Both the position numbers and the translations under genes were made by a program. From positions 1 to 28,580 of the forward strand of contig UQRL01000031.1 of assembly GCA_900543555.1 (NCBI GenBank): a stretch of DNA of 28,580 nt, given 5' to 3'. The notes below the pieces were generated by a model. That model was not told where the DNA came from. It saw nothing but the letters and a program-made list of their open reading frames with translations, and made no database searches. The DNA is from an uncultured Oscillospiraceae bacterium. Lineage in GTDB: Bacteria > Bacillota > Clostridia > Oscillospirales > Acutalibacteraceae. Below are positions 1 through 7,149 of the stretch, in pieces; position 1 is the first letter of the stretch; each line of letters starts with the position of its first letter.

Positions 1-149
1 CCGTAGGGCTCCGCCCTACAACCCGCAGCTTTTGAAAAAGCTGGCAAAACTTTTACTTGTCTCTCTCAAACTCAAGCGCGGGCCGCTTACTAGCCGCCCT
101 CAGCAAGCCCCGGCGCCTTTAAGCGCCGTTCGCGACTCGTCCAGTCCGG
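1..149. repeat. Palindrome-rich intergenic stretch downstream of hydE
   Basis: No convincing gene is seen. Two tight hairpins lie side by side: GTAGGGC-TCC-GCCCTAC at 3-19 and CAGCTTT-TGAA-AAAGCTG at about 25-42. A weaker GGCGC/GCGCC stem lies near 113-128. The arrangement resembles the dispersed palindromic intergenic units common in Oscillospiraceae, but only one copy is in the window, so its repeat nature is inferred. It lies 3' of hydE and could help end or stabilise that transcript. Confidence 0.4.
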
Positions 150-1193
150 TCACGGACCGGACCCTTTGTCTATGGGGATCTCATACCCGATCTTGCTCAG
201 GCTCTCCCGCAAAAGGCCCAGGCTCTCCGCGGCCTCCGCCCCCGAGTGGAGCTTGTTGTCGTACAGGGTGTACTTTTCCCGGGCGTCCTGGGGGGAGAGG
301 TTGGGCATCACCACATTGGCCCCGTGGAGGATGCCCTGCTCCCGGCCGCCGGGCAGCAGGGTGCCCAGGGCCGTGGTGGCGGGCAGCAGCACCTCTGGCA
401 GCAGCAGCCGGATGACGGAGAGCAAAAACAAGGTCAGCTCCCCGCTGCCGTTGGGAAACTCCCGGAAAGGCGTGTCCTTTTGGCTTAGAAAGGGCCCAAT
501 CCCCACCATGTGGGGCCCGAATTCCTTGAGAAAGCGCAGGTCCCGCACCAGGTCCTCCCTGGTCTGCCAGGGAGATCCCACCATAAAGCCCGCCCCCACC
601 TGGTAGCCCAGGTCTTTCAAATCCCTCAGGCAGGCCAGCCGGTGGGCCAGAGAGAGCTCCGGCGGGTGGAGCTTCTGGTAGTGGCTGGGGGTGGCGGTCT
701 CGTGGCGGAGCAGGTACCGGTCGGCCCCGGCCTCCCGCAGCAGGCGGTAGCTCTCCCGGCTGCGCTCCCCCACGGAAAGAGTGACGGCGCAGTCCGGCCA
801 GCGCGCCTTAATGGCCCGCACAATGGCGCACAGGCGCTCGTCGGTAAACCAGGGGTCCTCCCCGCCCTGGAGCACAAAGGTGCGGAACCCCAGCCCATAG
901 CCCATCCCGCAGCAGGAGAGGATGTCCTCCTGGCTCAGGCGGTAGCGCTGGGCCCGGCGGTTGCTTTTGCGGATGCCGCAGTAGTAGCAGTCGTTTTTGC
1001 AGAAGTTGGTGAACTCGATGAGCCCCCGGATGAACACCCGGCGGCCATAGACTTCCTGGCACAGGGCCTGGGCCCGGCTGCGCAGCAGCTCCGCCGCCTC
1101 CGGGTCCCGGTGCTCCAGCAGGTAGAGCAGGTCCCCGTCCGGCAGGTTGTGGGTATCTGCCAGCTGCCGGGCCAGCGCCAGGGCCCGGCTCAT
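150..1193 (-). CDS. hydE: [FeFe]-hydrogenase maturase HydE (radical SAM)
   Basis: The 347-aa product matches HydE, the radical SAM enzyme that works with HydF and HydG to assemble the di-iron subcluster of the [FeFe]-hydrogenase H-cluster in the cytoplasm. The radical SAM motif C65-x3-C69-x2-C72 (CKNDCYYC) is visible, followed by a TIM-barrel sequence with the HydE-typical segments LQGGEDPWFTD, RHETATPSHY and GAGFMVGSPWQT. Length is normal for the family. The ATG overlaps the stop of the upstream small regulator gene by four bases (ATGA), so the two are translationally coupled. HydF, HydG and the hydrogenase are not in the window. BioB and PylB are related, but the motifs and the TM1266-type neighbour favour HydE. 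Confidence 0.93.
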   Translation of the reverse strand: MSRALALARQLADTHNLPDGDLLYLLEHRDPEAAELLRSRAQALCQEVYGRRVFIRGLIEFTNFCKNDCYYCGIRKSNRRAQRYRLSQEDILSCCGMGYGLGFRTFVLQGGEDPWFTDERLCAIVRAIKARWPDCAVTLSVGERSRESYRLLREAGADRYLLRHETATPSHYQKLHPPELSLAHRLACLRDLKDLGYQVGAGFMVGSPWQTREDLVRDLRFLKEFGPHMVGIGPFLSQKDTPFREFPNGSGELTLFLLSVIRLLLPEVLLPATTALGTLLPGGREQGILHGANVVMPNLSPQDAREKYTLYDNKLHSGAEAAESLGLLRESLSKIGYEIPIDKGSGP

Positions 1194-1441
1194 GGCCGCA
1201 CCCCGGAGTAGGCTGTTTTCGAGCTGACCCCCGGCAGACGGCCCACCTTGCCGGAGAGGGCGGAGATCACATCCTGGGGGGCGTCCACGGCAATGCTGAT
1301 GATGTTCAGCCCTTTCTGCCGGTAGGGAATGCCCATCCGGCCGATGATGTATTCCCGGTATTCGTGGAGGATCTCATTGAGGGCCTCGGCAGACTCCTCT
1401 TCCTCCACTACAATGCCGACAACGGCGATCCGTGTCTCCAT
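1190..1441 (-). CDS. TM1266-family putative iron-only hydrogenase system regulator
   Basis: This small protein (83 aa) begins METRIAVVGIVVE and contains the pattern of a ferredoxin-like/ACT-like fold: N-terminal strand, helix SAEALNEILHEYREYIIGRMG, then LNIISIAVDAP and a Gly-Lys-Val-Gly-Arg-Leu turn. It matches the TM1266 family, annotated as a putative regulator because it is usually encoded with hydE, hydF and hydG. The ATG at 1441 was chosen because AGAAAGGAG lies just upstream; the longer open frame upstream would run through the terminator hairpin at 1471-1491. It is the first gene of a two-gene operon with hydE. No DNA-binding motif is seen, so the regulatory role is family annotation only. 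Confidence 0.85.
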   Translation of the reverse strand: METRIAVVGIVVEEEESAEALNEILHEYREYIIGRMGIPYRQKGLNIISIAVDAPQDVISALSGKVGRLPGVSSKTAYSGVRP

Positions 1442-1460
1442 TTGGTTTCTCCTTTCTGAC

Positions 1461-1491
1461 AAAATAAAAAGCCGCGCCCGAAAGGCGCGGC
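1461..1491 (-). terminator. Intrinsic terminator/attenuator in front of the TM1266-hydE operon
   Basis: A perfect 8-bp GC stem GCCGCGCC/GGCGCGGC (1471-1491) with a 5-nt loop is followed on the minus strand by TTTTTATTTT. It lies 20-50 nt upstream of the ATG and downstream of the promoter at 1668-1696. It must therefore be read through or prevented for the operon to be expressed, which is the arrangement of an attenuator. Confidence 0.8.
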
Positions 1492-1661
1492 AAAGGAAGG
1501 GGCGCTGGCCCCGTGAAAAGTTCCTTTTTTCCAAGCCTTCCGCCTCAAGAGGATTTCAGCGTCAGAGCACGTTGCGTGAGAAATTGCCAGGTTGGCGCGG
1601 GTCCCGCCGCTTTCTGCCGGGCGCTCCACAGGGGAGCGGCCGGACCGTTCAGAAGCGGGAC
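1492..1661 (-). promoter_or_regulatory. Structured 5' leader of the hydE operon, candidate riboswitch (class not recognised)
   Basis: On the minus strand the about 170 nt between the predicted start and the terminator can form a long helix. Its outer arms are GTCCCG/CGGGAC, then CTTCTG/CAGAAAG, then CGCTCC/GGAGCG around a CCTGT loop. A second domain follows, closed by CCGC/GCGG and holding three small hairpins: GCCaaccTGGC, CACGcaaCGTG inside ATTTC/GAAAT, and CCTCttGAGG. A GGGGC/GCCCC hairpin precedes the terminator. I compared it by eye with S-box, cobalamin, TPP, THF and FMN signatures and found no convincing match. Ligand sensing is inference. Confidence 0.45.
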
Positions 1662-1667
1662 AGCTGT

Positions 1668-1696
1668 ATTATAGCACAGAAGGCAATGGGATTCAA
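1668..1696 (-). promoter_or_regulatory. Sigma-A promoter of the TM1266-hydE operon
   Basis: On the minus strand TTGAAT (1691-1696), a 17-bp spacer and TATAAT (1668-1673). The transcript would start near 1661, giving a leader of about 220 nt before the ATG at 1441. Confidence 0.8.
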
Positions 1697-1713
1697 TTAA
1701 AATTTAAGAGCTT

Positions 1714-2889
1714 TTATTGATTTTTTGGGGAGGAACGCAGCCACCCCTCTGTCACCCGGACATAGTGGATGTGCCGGCGGTTCCAGGCGGAATAGGCGAT
1801 ATGGATGGCTCCGCCCCGTCCAACCAGCAGGCAGGGGTATTCAAAGGCGGCGTTTTCCAAACGGTTTTCCGCGCCGGTAAAGCCGCTGCCCGGCTCAATC
1901 ACCCTTTGCAGGGGGAAGGTTTCGCCTTCGTCTTCGGTGATGGCCACAGAGACGCTCCAGCGCAGGCCGGGCCACTCCACCTCCTTTTTTTCGCGGGGCG
2001 GCAGGCCATAGGGGTTGAAGACCAGGGCGATGGCCCCGCTGGGGAGCTTTGCCGCCTGGATGGAGGCGTTGTTGTTGGGCAGAAGGGTGGGGGTGGGCGC
2101 CGACCAGGTGCGGCCGTAATCCTCCGAGAGGCTTTTGTAGACGCGGTCTGCCCACCGGCTGCGGAAGAAAGCCACCAGATGGCCCGGGCGGGTTTCCACC
2201 GCGGTCATGTGAACCCGGCCCACAGAGTCCGGCACGGGCACTTCCTCCCAGGTTTTGCCCCGGTCGTGGGAGAGCCGCACCACAGAGTAGTCCTTGCCGT
2301 ACTGCTTGTCCGAGTGGGGGTCTTCCACGCTGTACCACATGGGGAAGAGCCAGTCCCCGTTGGAGAGCTCCAAAATGGGGTGCCTGCAGAAAGAGCCGGG
2401 CTTCTGGGAGAACACGGTGGTGGGCTGCCAGGTGCGGCCCTGGTCCTGGGAAAGGCGGCGGCGGATCTGGGCGGTCTCTTGCATGGAGAAGTTGCCGGTG
2501 ACCTTGCCCTGGGATTTTAGGGCAAGCCATTCCGCCTCTGTCATGGTCCCGCGGCTTTTTTGGGCTGTGTGCAGCAGCCACAGGGTGCCGTCCTTCTCCT
2601 GGAAAAAGCAGGGGTTCTGTTCAGAGCACTGGGCGTCTTCCGACAGCACCCCCTCGTATTCCCAGCGGTCCGCGCCTGCCCGCAGGCGTGCGGCCACAAT
2701 GGAGATGTCGCTGCTGCCCTCTGCCAGGCCGGCAAACCAGGCGCAGAGCAGGTCCCCGTTTTCCAGCTCGATCAGGGAGGAGGCGTGGTTCGAGCGCCGG
2801 TCTGTGGGCAGAATGGCCTCCACCTTTTCAGGGGAGCCGGGAAGGGTGTAGAGGCAGCCGTCGTTCACAAGGGATTCAAGGTGTTTCAT
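1714..2889 (-). CDS. BNR/Asp-box sialidase-like protein, cytoplasmic
   Basis: The 391-aa protein resembles the sialidase/BNR-repeat superfamily (six-bladed beta-propeller). Asp-box motifs S-x-D-x-G-x-T-W are visible as SQDQGRTW, SHDRGKTW and SEDYGRTW, plus a weaker TEDEGETF. An N-terminal RRSNHASSLIELENGDLLCAWFAG segment is typical of the first blade. No signal peptide or membrane anchor is seen, unlike secreted mucin sialidases, so the substrate would have to be imported or internal. The ATG at 2889 is chosen for its GGAGG; upstream extension would lie inside the regulator gene. The ATG overlaps the 3' end of the regulator by 14 nt, suggesting coupling. Proximity to a DapA/NanA-type aldolase supports sugar-acid metabolism, but true sialidase activity is not shown. 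Confidence 0.8.
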   Translation of the reverse strand: MKHLESLVNDGCLYTLPGSPEKVEAILPTDRRSNHASSLIELENGDLLCAWFAGLAEGSSDISIVAARLRAGADRWEYEGVLSEDAQCSEQNPCFFQEKDGTLWLLHTAQKSRGTMTEAEWLALKSQGKVTGNFSMQETAQIRRRLSQDQGRTWQPTTVFSQKPGSFCRHPILELSNGDWLFPMWYSVEDPHSDKQYGKDYSVVRLSHDRGKTWEEVPVPDSVGRVHMTAVETRPGHLVAFFRSRWADRVYKSLSEDYGRTWSAPTPTLLPNNNASIQAAKLPSGAIALVFNPYGLPPREKKEVEWPGLRWSVSVAITEDEGETFPLQRVIEPGSGFTGAENRLENAAFEYPCLLVGRGGAIHIAYSAWNRRHIHYVRVTEGWLRSSPKNQ

Positions 2890-4027
2890 CAAAAGGGGTT
2901 CCTCCTTCTTCGTGTGTTTCGCGGGGGCGGCCCCCGCCCGGAGCGTCCCCCTCTTTTTTGAGGAGCCTCCAAAGGGTGGAGCGGGCAATGCCCAGGCTTG
3001 CCGCCGCCTGAGAGCGGTTGCCCCCCTTGGCGCGGAGCACCCGCCGGGCAATCTCCCGGTGGATCTCCTCCAGGGGGCGGGATAAATCCAAAGGGATGGA
3101 GCTTTTGGCCTGCTGTGCCATCAGCTCCTCTTGGGCCAGGGCCTTCTCCACGTCCTGGGGGAGAATCGTCCCCTGTGCCCCAGCCTGGAGGCGCTCCAGC
3201 ACGTTGGAAAGCTGCATATAGTTGCCGGGCCAGGGGGATTGCGCCAGCAGCTCCAGCGCCTGGGGGCTGGCCTGAAGGGGCGGGCGCCCGCCCTCTCCCC
3301 GCAGGAAACCCTCGGCCAGGTGGAGAATCCAGGGGGGAGATTCCCGCAGGGAGGGCAGCCGGAAGGTTTGGCAGCCCAACCGCTGGAAGAACTCCCCCGC
3401 TATTTTCCCGGCGTCATCCGCCAGGGTGGTGGAGACGGAGAGCAGCAGCTTGTTTTGCCGCAGGGTGTAGCCGCTGTCCAGCAGGTCGATCAAGGTCTCC
3501 CGCAAAGGGGGAGACATGGCCTCCAGGTTTTTGAAATAGAGGGTGTTCCCCGGCCGGAATAAGGGGGAGTCCGCGTGGCCAAAGAAAAAGGCCGCTCCCT
3601 TGGGGGAGAGGGTTTGGCAGTCCACCTCCAGAAAGGCGCCGGGGCGCAGGCCGCCCTGATAGAGCAGCCGGGCGGCATAGTCCTTGCCAGAGCCCACTTC
3701 CCCCAGCAGCAGAAGGGGCTTGGGCGAGGGGGCCAGGCGTTTTAGGGCGCGGCGCAGAGAGGGTTCCAGCCCCTCCAGCCCATACAGGCCCTCCCGCACC
3801 TCCCAGTCGATTTGGGGGGCGCTTTTCCAGTAGGTCTCTCCCCTGCGGCCGCAAACCCCCCGGGGAGAAGGTCCCCGTTCCGCAGGGGGGCCTTGGGGAG
3901 CCTCCCCCTCCACCGTAAGGCGGACGTGGGGAAACGCCTTGGCGGCCCATTCCAGAAAAAGGGCGGCCTCCTCCCGCGGGACCTCTCCGAACACCCTCAT
4001 CGCGTACTCACCATATCCCAGCGCCAT
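2876..4027 (-). CDS. Degenerate sigma-54-type AAA+ regulator with Fis-type HTH
   Basis: This 383-aa protein has a short N-terminal segment (about 1-75), an AAA+ domain of the sigma-54 activator type and a C-terminal Fis-like helix-turn-helix (GNRSQAAASLGIARSTLW). Walker A is present as GEVGSGK (109-115). Two hallmark elements are missing. After FFFGH the GAFTGA loop that contacts sigma-54 is absent, and the Walker B GGTLFLDE is replaced by GNTLYFKN, so the acidic pair is gone. It therefore probably cannot remodel sigma-54 polymerase and may act as a classical DNA-binding regulator of its neighbours. The ATG at 4027 is preferred over a GTG at 4120, because a good sigma-A promoter lies between them and its transcript begins only about 13 nt before the ATG. 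Confidence 0.8.
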   Translation of the reverse strand: MALGYGEYAMRVFGEVPREEAALFLEWAAKAFPHVRLTVEGEAPQGPPAERGPSPRGVCGRRGETYWKSAPQIDWEVREGLYGLEGLEPSLRRALKRLAPSPKPLLLLGEVGSGKDYAARLLYQGGLRPGAFLEVDCQTLSPKGAAFFFGHADSPLFRPGNTLYFKNLEAMSPPLRETLIDLLDSGYTLRQNKLLLSVSTTLADDAGKIAGEFFQRLGCQTFRLPSLRESPPWILHLAEGFLRGEGGRPPLQASPQALELLAQSPWPGNYMQLSNVLERLQAGAQGTILPQDVEKALAQEELMAQQAKSSIPLDLSRPLEEIHREIARRVLRAKGGNRSQAAASLGIARSTLWRLLKKEGDAPGGGRPRETHEEGGTPFDETP

Positions 4028-4047
4028 CCTTTCTGTTCCCTGCCACC

Positions 4048-4075
4048 AGTATACCACAGTCCCGGGGGGCGTCCA
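4048..4075 (-). promoter_or_regulatory. Sigma-A promoter of the regulator/sialidase-like operon
   Basis: On the minus strand TGGACG (4070-4075), 16 bp, TATACT (4048-4053). It places the start near 4040 and so decides the start codon of the regulator at 4027. No -24/-12 sigma-54 element was found nearby. Confidence 0.65.
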
Positions 4076-4086
4076 CTCCTTTTTTT

Positions 4087-4116
4087 GAAAAAGTGTTTGA
4101 ATTTGAAACGCTTTTC
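4087..4116. promoter_or_regulatory. Imperfect inverted repeat, candidate operator
   Basis: GAAAAAGTGTTT at one end and AAACGCTTTTC at the other form a 30-bp dyad with one indel and one mismatch. It lies in the divergent space between the regulator and the aldolase gene, directly upstream of the regulator's promoter. A Fis-type HTH dimer could bind here, which is inference from position and symmetry. Confidence 0.45.
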
Positions 4117-4210
4117 CCACCGGGCCCTGTAGCGCGGCGGGGGGAAAGCCTGTATCCTAAAAGCAAAGAATCCGGCCCGCCGGCTGGAGAGATAAAAGGA
4201 GGAAAAAGGA

Positions 4211-5110
4211 ATGAAGCCTGTAGAGATAAAAGGCATCATCCCGCCCGTCATCACCCCTATGGGCCCGGACGAGGAGGTCAACCTGGAGGAGCTGCGCCGC
4301 CAGGTGGAGCGGCTGTTGGAAAGCGGCGTGCATGGGATTTTTTGCTTTGGCACCAACGGGGAGGGCTATGCCCTGGACGGCGGGGAGAAACGCCAGATTT
4401 TGAAAGCCACCGTCAGCCAGGTGCGGGGAAGGGTCCCGGTGTATGCGGGGACAGGCTGCGTCACCACGCGGGAGACCATCGCCCAATCCCGCATGGCCTG
4501 TGAGGAAGGGGCCGATGTGCTCAGCATCGTCACCCCCAGCTTTGGGGCTGCCAGCCAGCAGGAACTCTATGACCACTATGCCGCCGTGGCCCGGGCGGTG
4601 GATTTGCCCATTCTGCTCTACAACATCCCTGCCCGCACGGGGAATACCCTTCTGCCCGAGACAGTGGCGCGGCTGGCCCAGCTTCCCAATATTGTGGGCA
4701 TCAAGGATTCTTCCGGGGACTGGAACAGCATGCTGGCCTATTTGGAGATTGGCAAAAGCAGGGACTTCGCGGTCCTCTCCGGCAACGACGGACTGATCCT
4801 GGACTGCCTGCGCAGCGGGGGAAAGGGGGCCGTAGCCGGGTGCGCCAACGTGTACCCCCGCACGCTGGTCTCCCTCTATCACCGGTTTCTCGCCGGGGAC
4901 GGGGAGGGCGCCCAAAGGGAGCAGGAGAGCCTGGCCTCTTTCCGGCAGTGCTTTCAATATGGGGGTTCCGGCACGGTGATCAAGGCGGCGGTGGCCATGC
5001 TGGGATATGATGTGGGCCGGTGCCGGGCCCCGTTCCATCTGCTGCCCCAAGAGGGGGCCGCGGCCCTGAAACGGGTTTTGGAGGAAAACCGGGAGAAGGG
5101 AATGGGCTGA
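4211..5110 (+). CDS. DapA/NanA-family Schiff-base aldolase (dihydrodipicolinate synthase family)
   Basis: The 299-aa (beta/alpha)8-barrel protein of the DHDPS/N-acetylneuraminate lyase superfamily forms a Schiff base between lysine and a 2-keto acid. The family signatures are clear: GTNGE (47-51) for the substrate carboxylate, Tyr137 in LLYNIPART and the Schiff-base Lys165 in VGIKDSSGD. The ATG follows a strong AAAGGAGG. The gene diverges from the degenerate regulator and is opposite a sialidase-like gene, which points to sugar-acid or sialic-acid-type cleavage rather than lysine synthesis. Sequence alone does not separate DapA, NanA, KDG aldolase or related lyases here, so no symbol is given. 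Confidence 0.85.
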   Translation: MKPVEIKGIIPPVITPMGPDEEVNLEELRRQVERLLESGVHGIFCFGTNGEGYALDGGEKRQILKATVSQVRGRVPVYAGTGCVTTRETIAQSRMACEEGADVLSIVTPSFGAASQQELYDHYAAVARAVDLPILLYNIPARTGNTLLPETVARLAQLPNIVGIKDSSGDWNSMLAYLEIGKSRDFAVLSGNDGLILDCLRSGGKGAVAGCANVYPRTLVSLYHRFLAGDGEGAQREQESLASFRQCFQYGGSGTVIKAAVAMLGYDVGRCRAPFHLLPQEGAAALKRVLEENREKGMG

Positions 5111-5125
5111 CAGAAGGGGGAAGGA

Positions 5126-5161
5126 GGGCTTCCAGCGCGTGAGGCGCCGGAGGCCCCTTTT
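5126..5161 (+). terminator. Probable terminator of the aldolase gene
   Basis: A nested GC hairpin GGGCTTCC/GGAGGCCC enclosing GCGC/GCGC (5126-5156) is followed by a short CTTTT run, 16 nt after the stop codon. The T-run is weak. Confidence 0.5.
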
Positions 5162-5249
5162 GCCTTTCCGGAGCCTTTGCGGCAAGGGGAGAAGACGCGG
5201 GGCGCAGCCGGGGTTAAGGAGGCAGGGACGCCGCCAATGGGAAACGCGG

Positions 5250-5285
5250 GCGAAAAAGAAAACGCACCCCACAACGTGAGGTGCG
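5250..5285 (-). terminator. Intrinsic terminator, probably the original ssrA terminator now behind the recombinase
   Basis: On the minus strand a 10-bp stem CGCACCTCAC/GTGGGGTGCG (one G-U pair) with loop GTT is followed by TTTTCTTTTT. It lies about 25 nt beyond the left junction (5311-5317) in GC-rich host-like sequence. If the element is removed, this hairpin falls directly behind tmRNA, where a terminator is expected. In the integrated state it ends the recombinase transcript with no in-frame stop codon before it. Confidence 0.75.
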
Positions 5286-5310
5286 CGAATTGGGAGCGGC
5301 AGCTTGCCGC

Positions 5311-5317
5311 TGGTGGA
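5311..5317. other. attL core (left element junction)
   Basis: TGGTGGA, on the minus strand TCCACCA, is codons 544-545 plus one base of the recombinase frame. Immediately outside is the host-like hairpin GCGGCA-GCT-TGCCGC (5296-5310); inside is an imperfect dyad GGGGAAGCAGTAG/CTACTGTTTCCCC (5324-5359), which could be part of the recombinase recognition site. It was identified by its identity with the tmRNA 3' end. Confidence 0.6.
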
Positions 5318-6946
5318 CTCAAAGGGGAAGCAGTAGAACTTCTTGACTACTGTTTCCCCTGCCACAAAAGGGTCCTTTATTTGACCGGCTTCCATTTCAG
5401 CTTCCATTTCAGCTCTCAAGTCTTCTTGCAATATTTCCCATTCAAAGGAAAAATCTCTCCCATAATAATCTTCATCAAGTTCGGAAGAAAGGATAGTGAT
5501 TGTATCTCGGTCATAGATTATTTTGCTGACGAAGTATTCAAATACCATCTGCCGGACATCTGGGTCATCTAAGTTTGCGTTTAGGAATTTTTCAAAGTAT
5601 GCGCCAATGCTATGTTTTTCTTCAAACAGAGATAAACGAACAGTTTCTGCTTGAATAGCTTCGTCCAACGACTTTTTCTTTTGTTCCAATTCGGCAAAAC
5701 GATTGGTCACTGTTTCGCTGATGATGCCATTTTCGATGGCTTTCAGCAAATTTGCCAGATTGCGTTCTGTCTCCTTGCGCTGCTTTTCTAGGGCGTCCAG
5801 GTAACCTGTATCCTTATAGTTCTTTTCATAGTAATCGGCAACCACAGCAGCCAGATCCAAGACACATTCGCTTTCATTTGAAAGCCATTTTAAAAGGCGT
5901 AAAACGATCCCTTCCAAATACTCTTTTCGCACTTTGGGGATTGAACATTTTTTTCCATCGCCTTTTTTGCCATGCTGAGAGGAACAACAATAGTAGTAGT
6001 ACGTCTTTTTGGTCTTGCTCGTACCTGAAACTCCATGCATAGGTTGTCCGCAGTTCCCACAAAACAACTTTCCTGTGAGCCAATAGCGAGGGGATCTGTC
6101 CTTTTTTGCACCATTTGCCTTCTGTGAACCCATACGTTTATTTTCAGATAATTTCCTTTGGGCTTTCTCGAAGGTTTCTGTATCAATCAGAGCAGGCATA
6201 CCGCCTTCAATTACGATGTCTGCATAGTGATACTCCCCAATATACGAACGGTTTCGCAGCATTTTAGCCATGGTTTTCACGCCAAATTTCTGCCCTCTAG
6301 TGGTGCGCAGCCCTTGGGCGTTGAAATCATCGCAGATAGCTTGCATGGGCTTTCCGGCGGCATATTCCTGAAACATACGTTGAACAAAGGGGGCGGTGAT
6401 TGGGTCTGTGATGTATTTCTTTGTTTCCTTATCCACAGAATAGCCGAAAAGTTTATGCCCATTGTAAAGAGCGTGTTCGGCGTTGTATCTCATGCCCCGC
6501 TGTATGTTTTGAGAAAGCTGGATACTGTAATATTCTGCAAAGGAGTCTAAGAATCCCTCTATCAGAACTCCTTCCGGTACATTAGTGGGAATCGATTCGG
6601 CGACCATGCGAATTTCACAGCCGGAATCCCGAATTGTCTTTTTAGCCATAGTGAGAATGTATTTGTCACGGCCCAAACGATCGGTTTTCCACAGGATCAG
6701 CACATGGGGTTTTATTTTACCCACTTCTGAAAGCATTTGCCGGAAACCTGGGCGGTCTTCGGTTGTGCCAGAGATTGCAGCGTCCTCATATTCTTTGATG
6801 ATTTTATATCCGTGAGTGTCTGCCCATGTGTGGGCGAGTTCTCGCTGTTGATCAATGCTGGCATCATTTTGAGAGTGGCTGGAAAAGCGATAATAAGCAA
6901 TCGCTAAATTGTTGTCGTTTGCATGAAATTTTTTGCTTTTGCCCAT
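5311..6946 (-). CDS. Large serine recombinase (integrase); native 3' end exchanged at attL
   Basis: A large serine recombinase that would integrate and excise the element. The N-terminal resolvase domain has the catalytic serine region YYRFSSHSQ (Ser22) and the arginine motif KTDRLGRDKY. A recombinase domain follows (NAEHALYNGHKLFGYSVD), then a zinc-ribbon (CGNCGQPMHG...YYYCCSSQ...KKCSIPK) and a coiled-coil segment near KQRKETERNLANLLKAIE. The ATG at 6946 has AAGGAGG upstream. About 545 codons are native, a normal length for the family. Beyond the TCCACCA core the frame stays open through the terminator at 5250-5285 and on across the antisense of the aldolase gene to 4157, because the native stop was lost at integration. 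In a circular form the frame would end after 24 further codons at a TGA (13055-13057), giving 569 aa. Confidence 0.9.
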
Positions 6947-7006
6947 GTCTATGACCTCCTTCGTTTTGGGCCTGCACCCGTGATAGCAATTCATACAAGA
7001 AAATCT

Positions 7007-7061
7007 GTCAGTCAAGGCCTGCGTAAGCAGTTCATTTCAGCCTTTACTGACGGATTTTTTT
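7007..7061. promoter_or_regulatory. Compound hairpin in the recombinase leader, possible attenuator
   Basis: Arms GTCAGTCAAGGC (7007-7018) and GCCTTTACTGAC (7040-7051) pair over 12 bp with one mismatch and enclose a second hairpin CTGC-GTAA-GCAG. On the plus strand a run of seven T follows, as in a terminator, although no plus-strand transcript is evident. On the minus strand AGATTTTCTT follows, a weaker terminator. The stop codon of the leader ORF (7044-7046) lies inside one arm, so translation could open the structure. Confidence 0.5.
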
Positions 7062-7121
7062 GTATATTCTTATACTCTGGGCGCAGGGCGGTGTACCAGG
7101 TTCATGCGGTTTTTCGAACAA
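7044..7121 (-). CDS. Candidate 25-residue leader peptide upstream of the recombinase
   Basis: A TTG codon 8 nt behind a good AGGAGG opens a frame of 25 codons, reading MFEKPHEPGTPPCAQSIRIYKK and ending IRQ-stop. It sits just downstream of the strong minus-strand promoter (7150-7178) and its stop codon falls in the arm of the hairpin at 7007-7051. I recognise no homologue. Position, ribosome binding site and the structure at its stop suggest a regulatory leader peptide rather than a functional protein. Confidence 0.45.
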   Translation of the reverse strand: MFEKPHEPGTPPCAQSIRIYKKIRQ

Positions 7122-7149
7122 GTAAATATCCTCCTAATTTATACATTTT

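Noticed and set aside
4028..4120. Upstream GTG start (4120) for the degenerate regulator
   Set aside because: No ribosome binding site, and it lies upstream of the best promoter at 4048-4075.
4117..4210. A sigma-54 promoter for the aldolase gene
   Set aside because: No GG-N10-GC type -24/-12 element was found, and the neighbouring regulator lacks the GAFTGA loop. No convincing sigma-A promoter was found there either.
4157..5310. Continuation of the recombinase frame for almost 400 codons across the aldolase gene
   Set aside because: It is the antisense of a well-supported aldolase gene in GC-rich DNA, where antisense frames stay open by chance. Only the lack of a stop before the terminator is meaningful.
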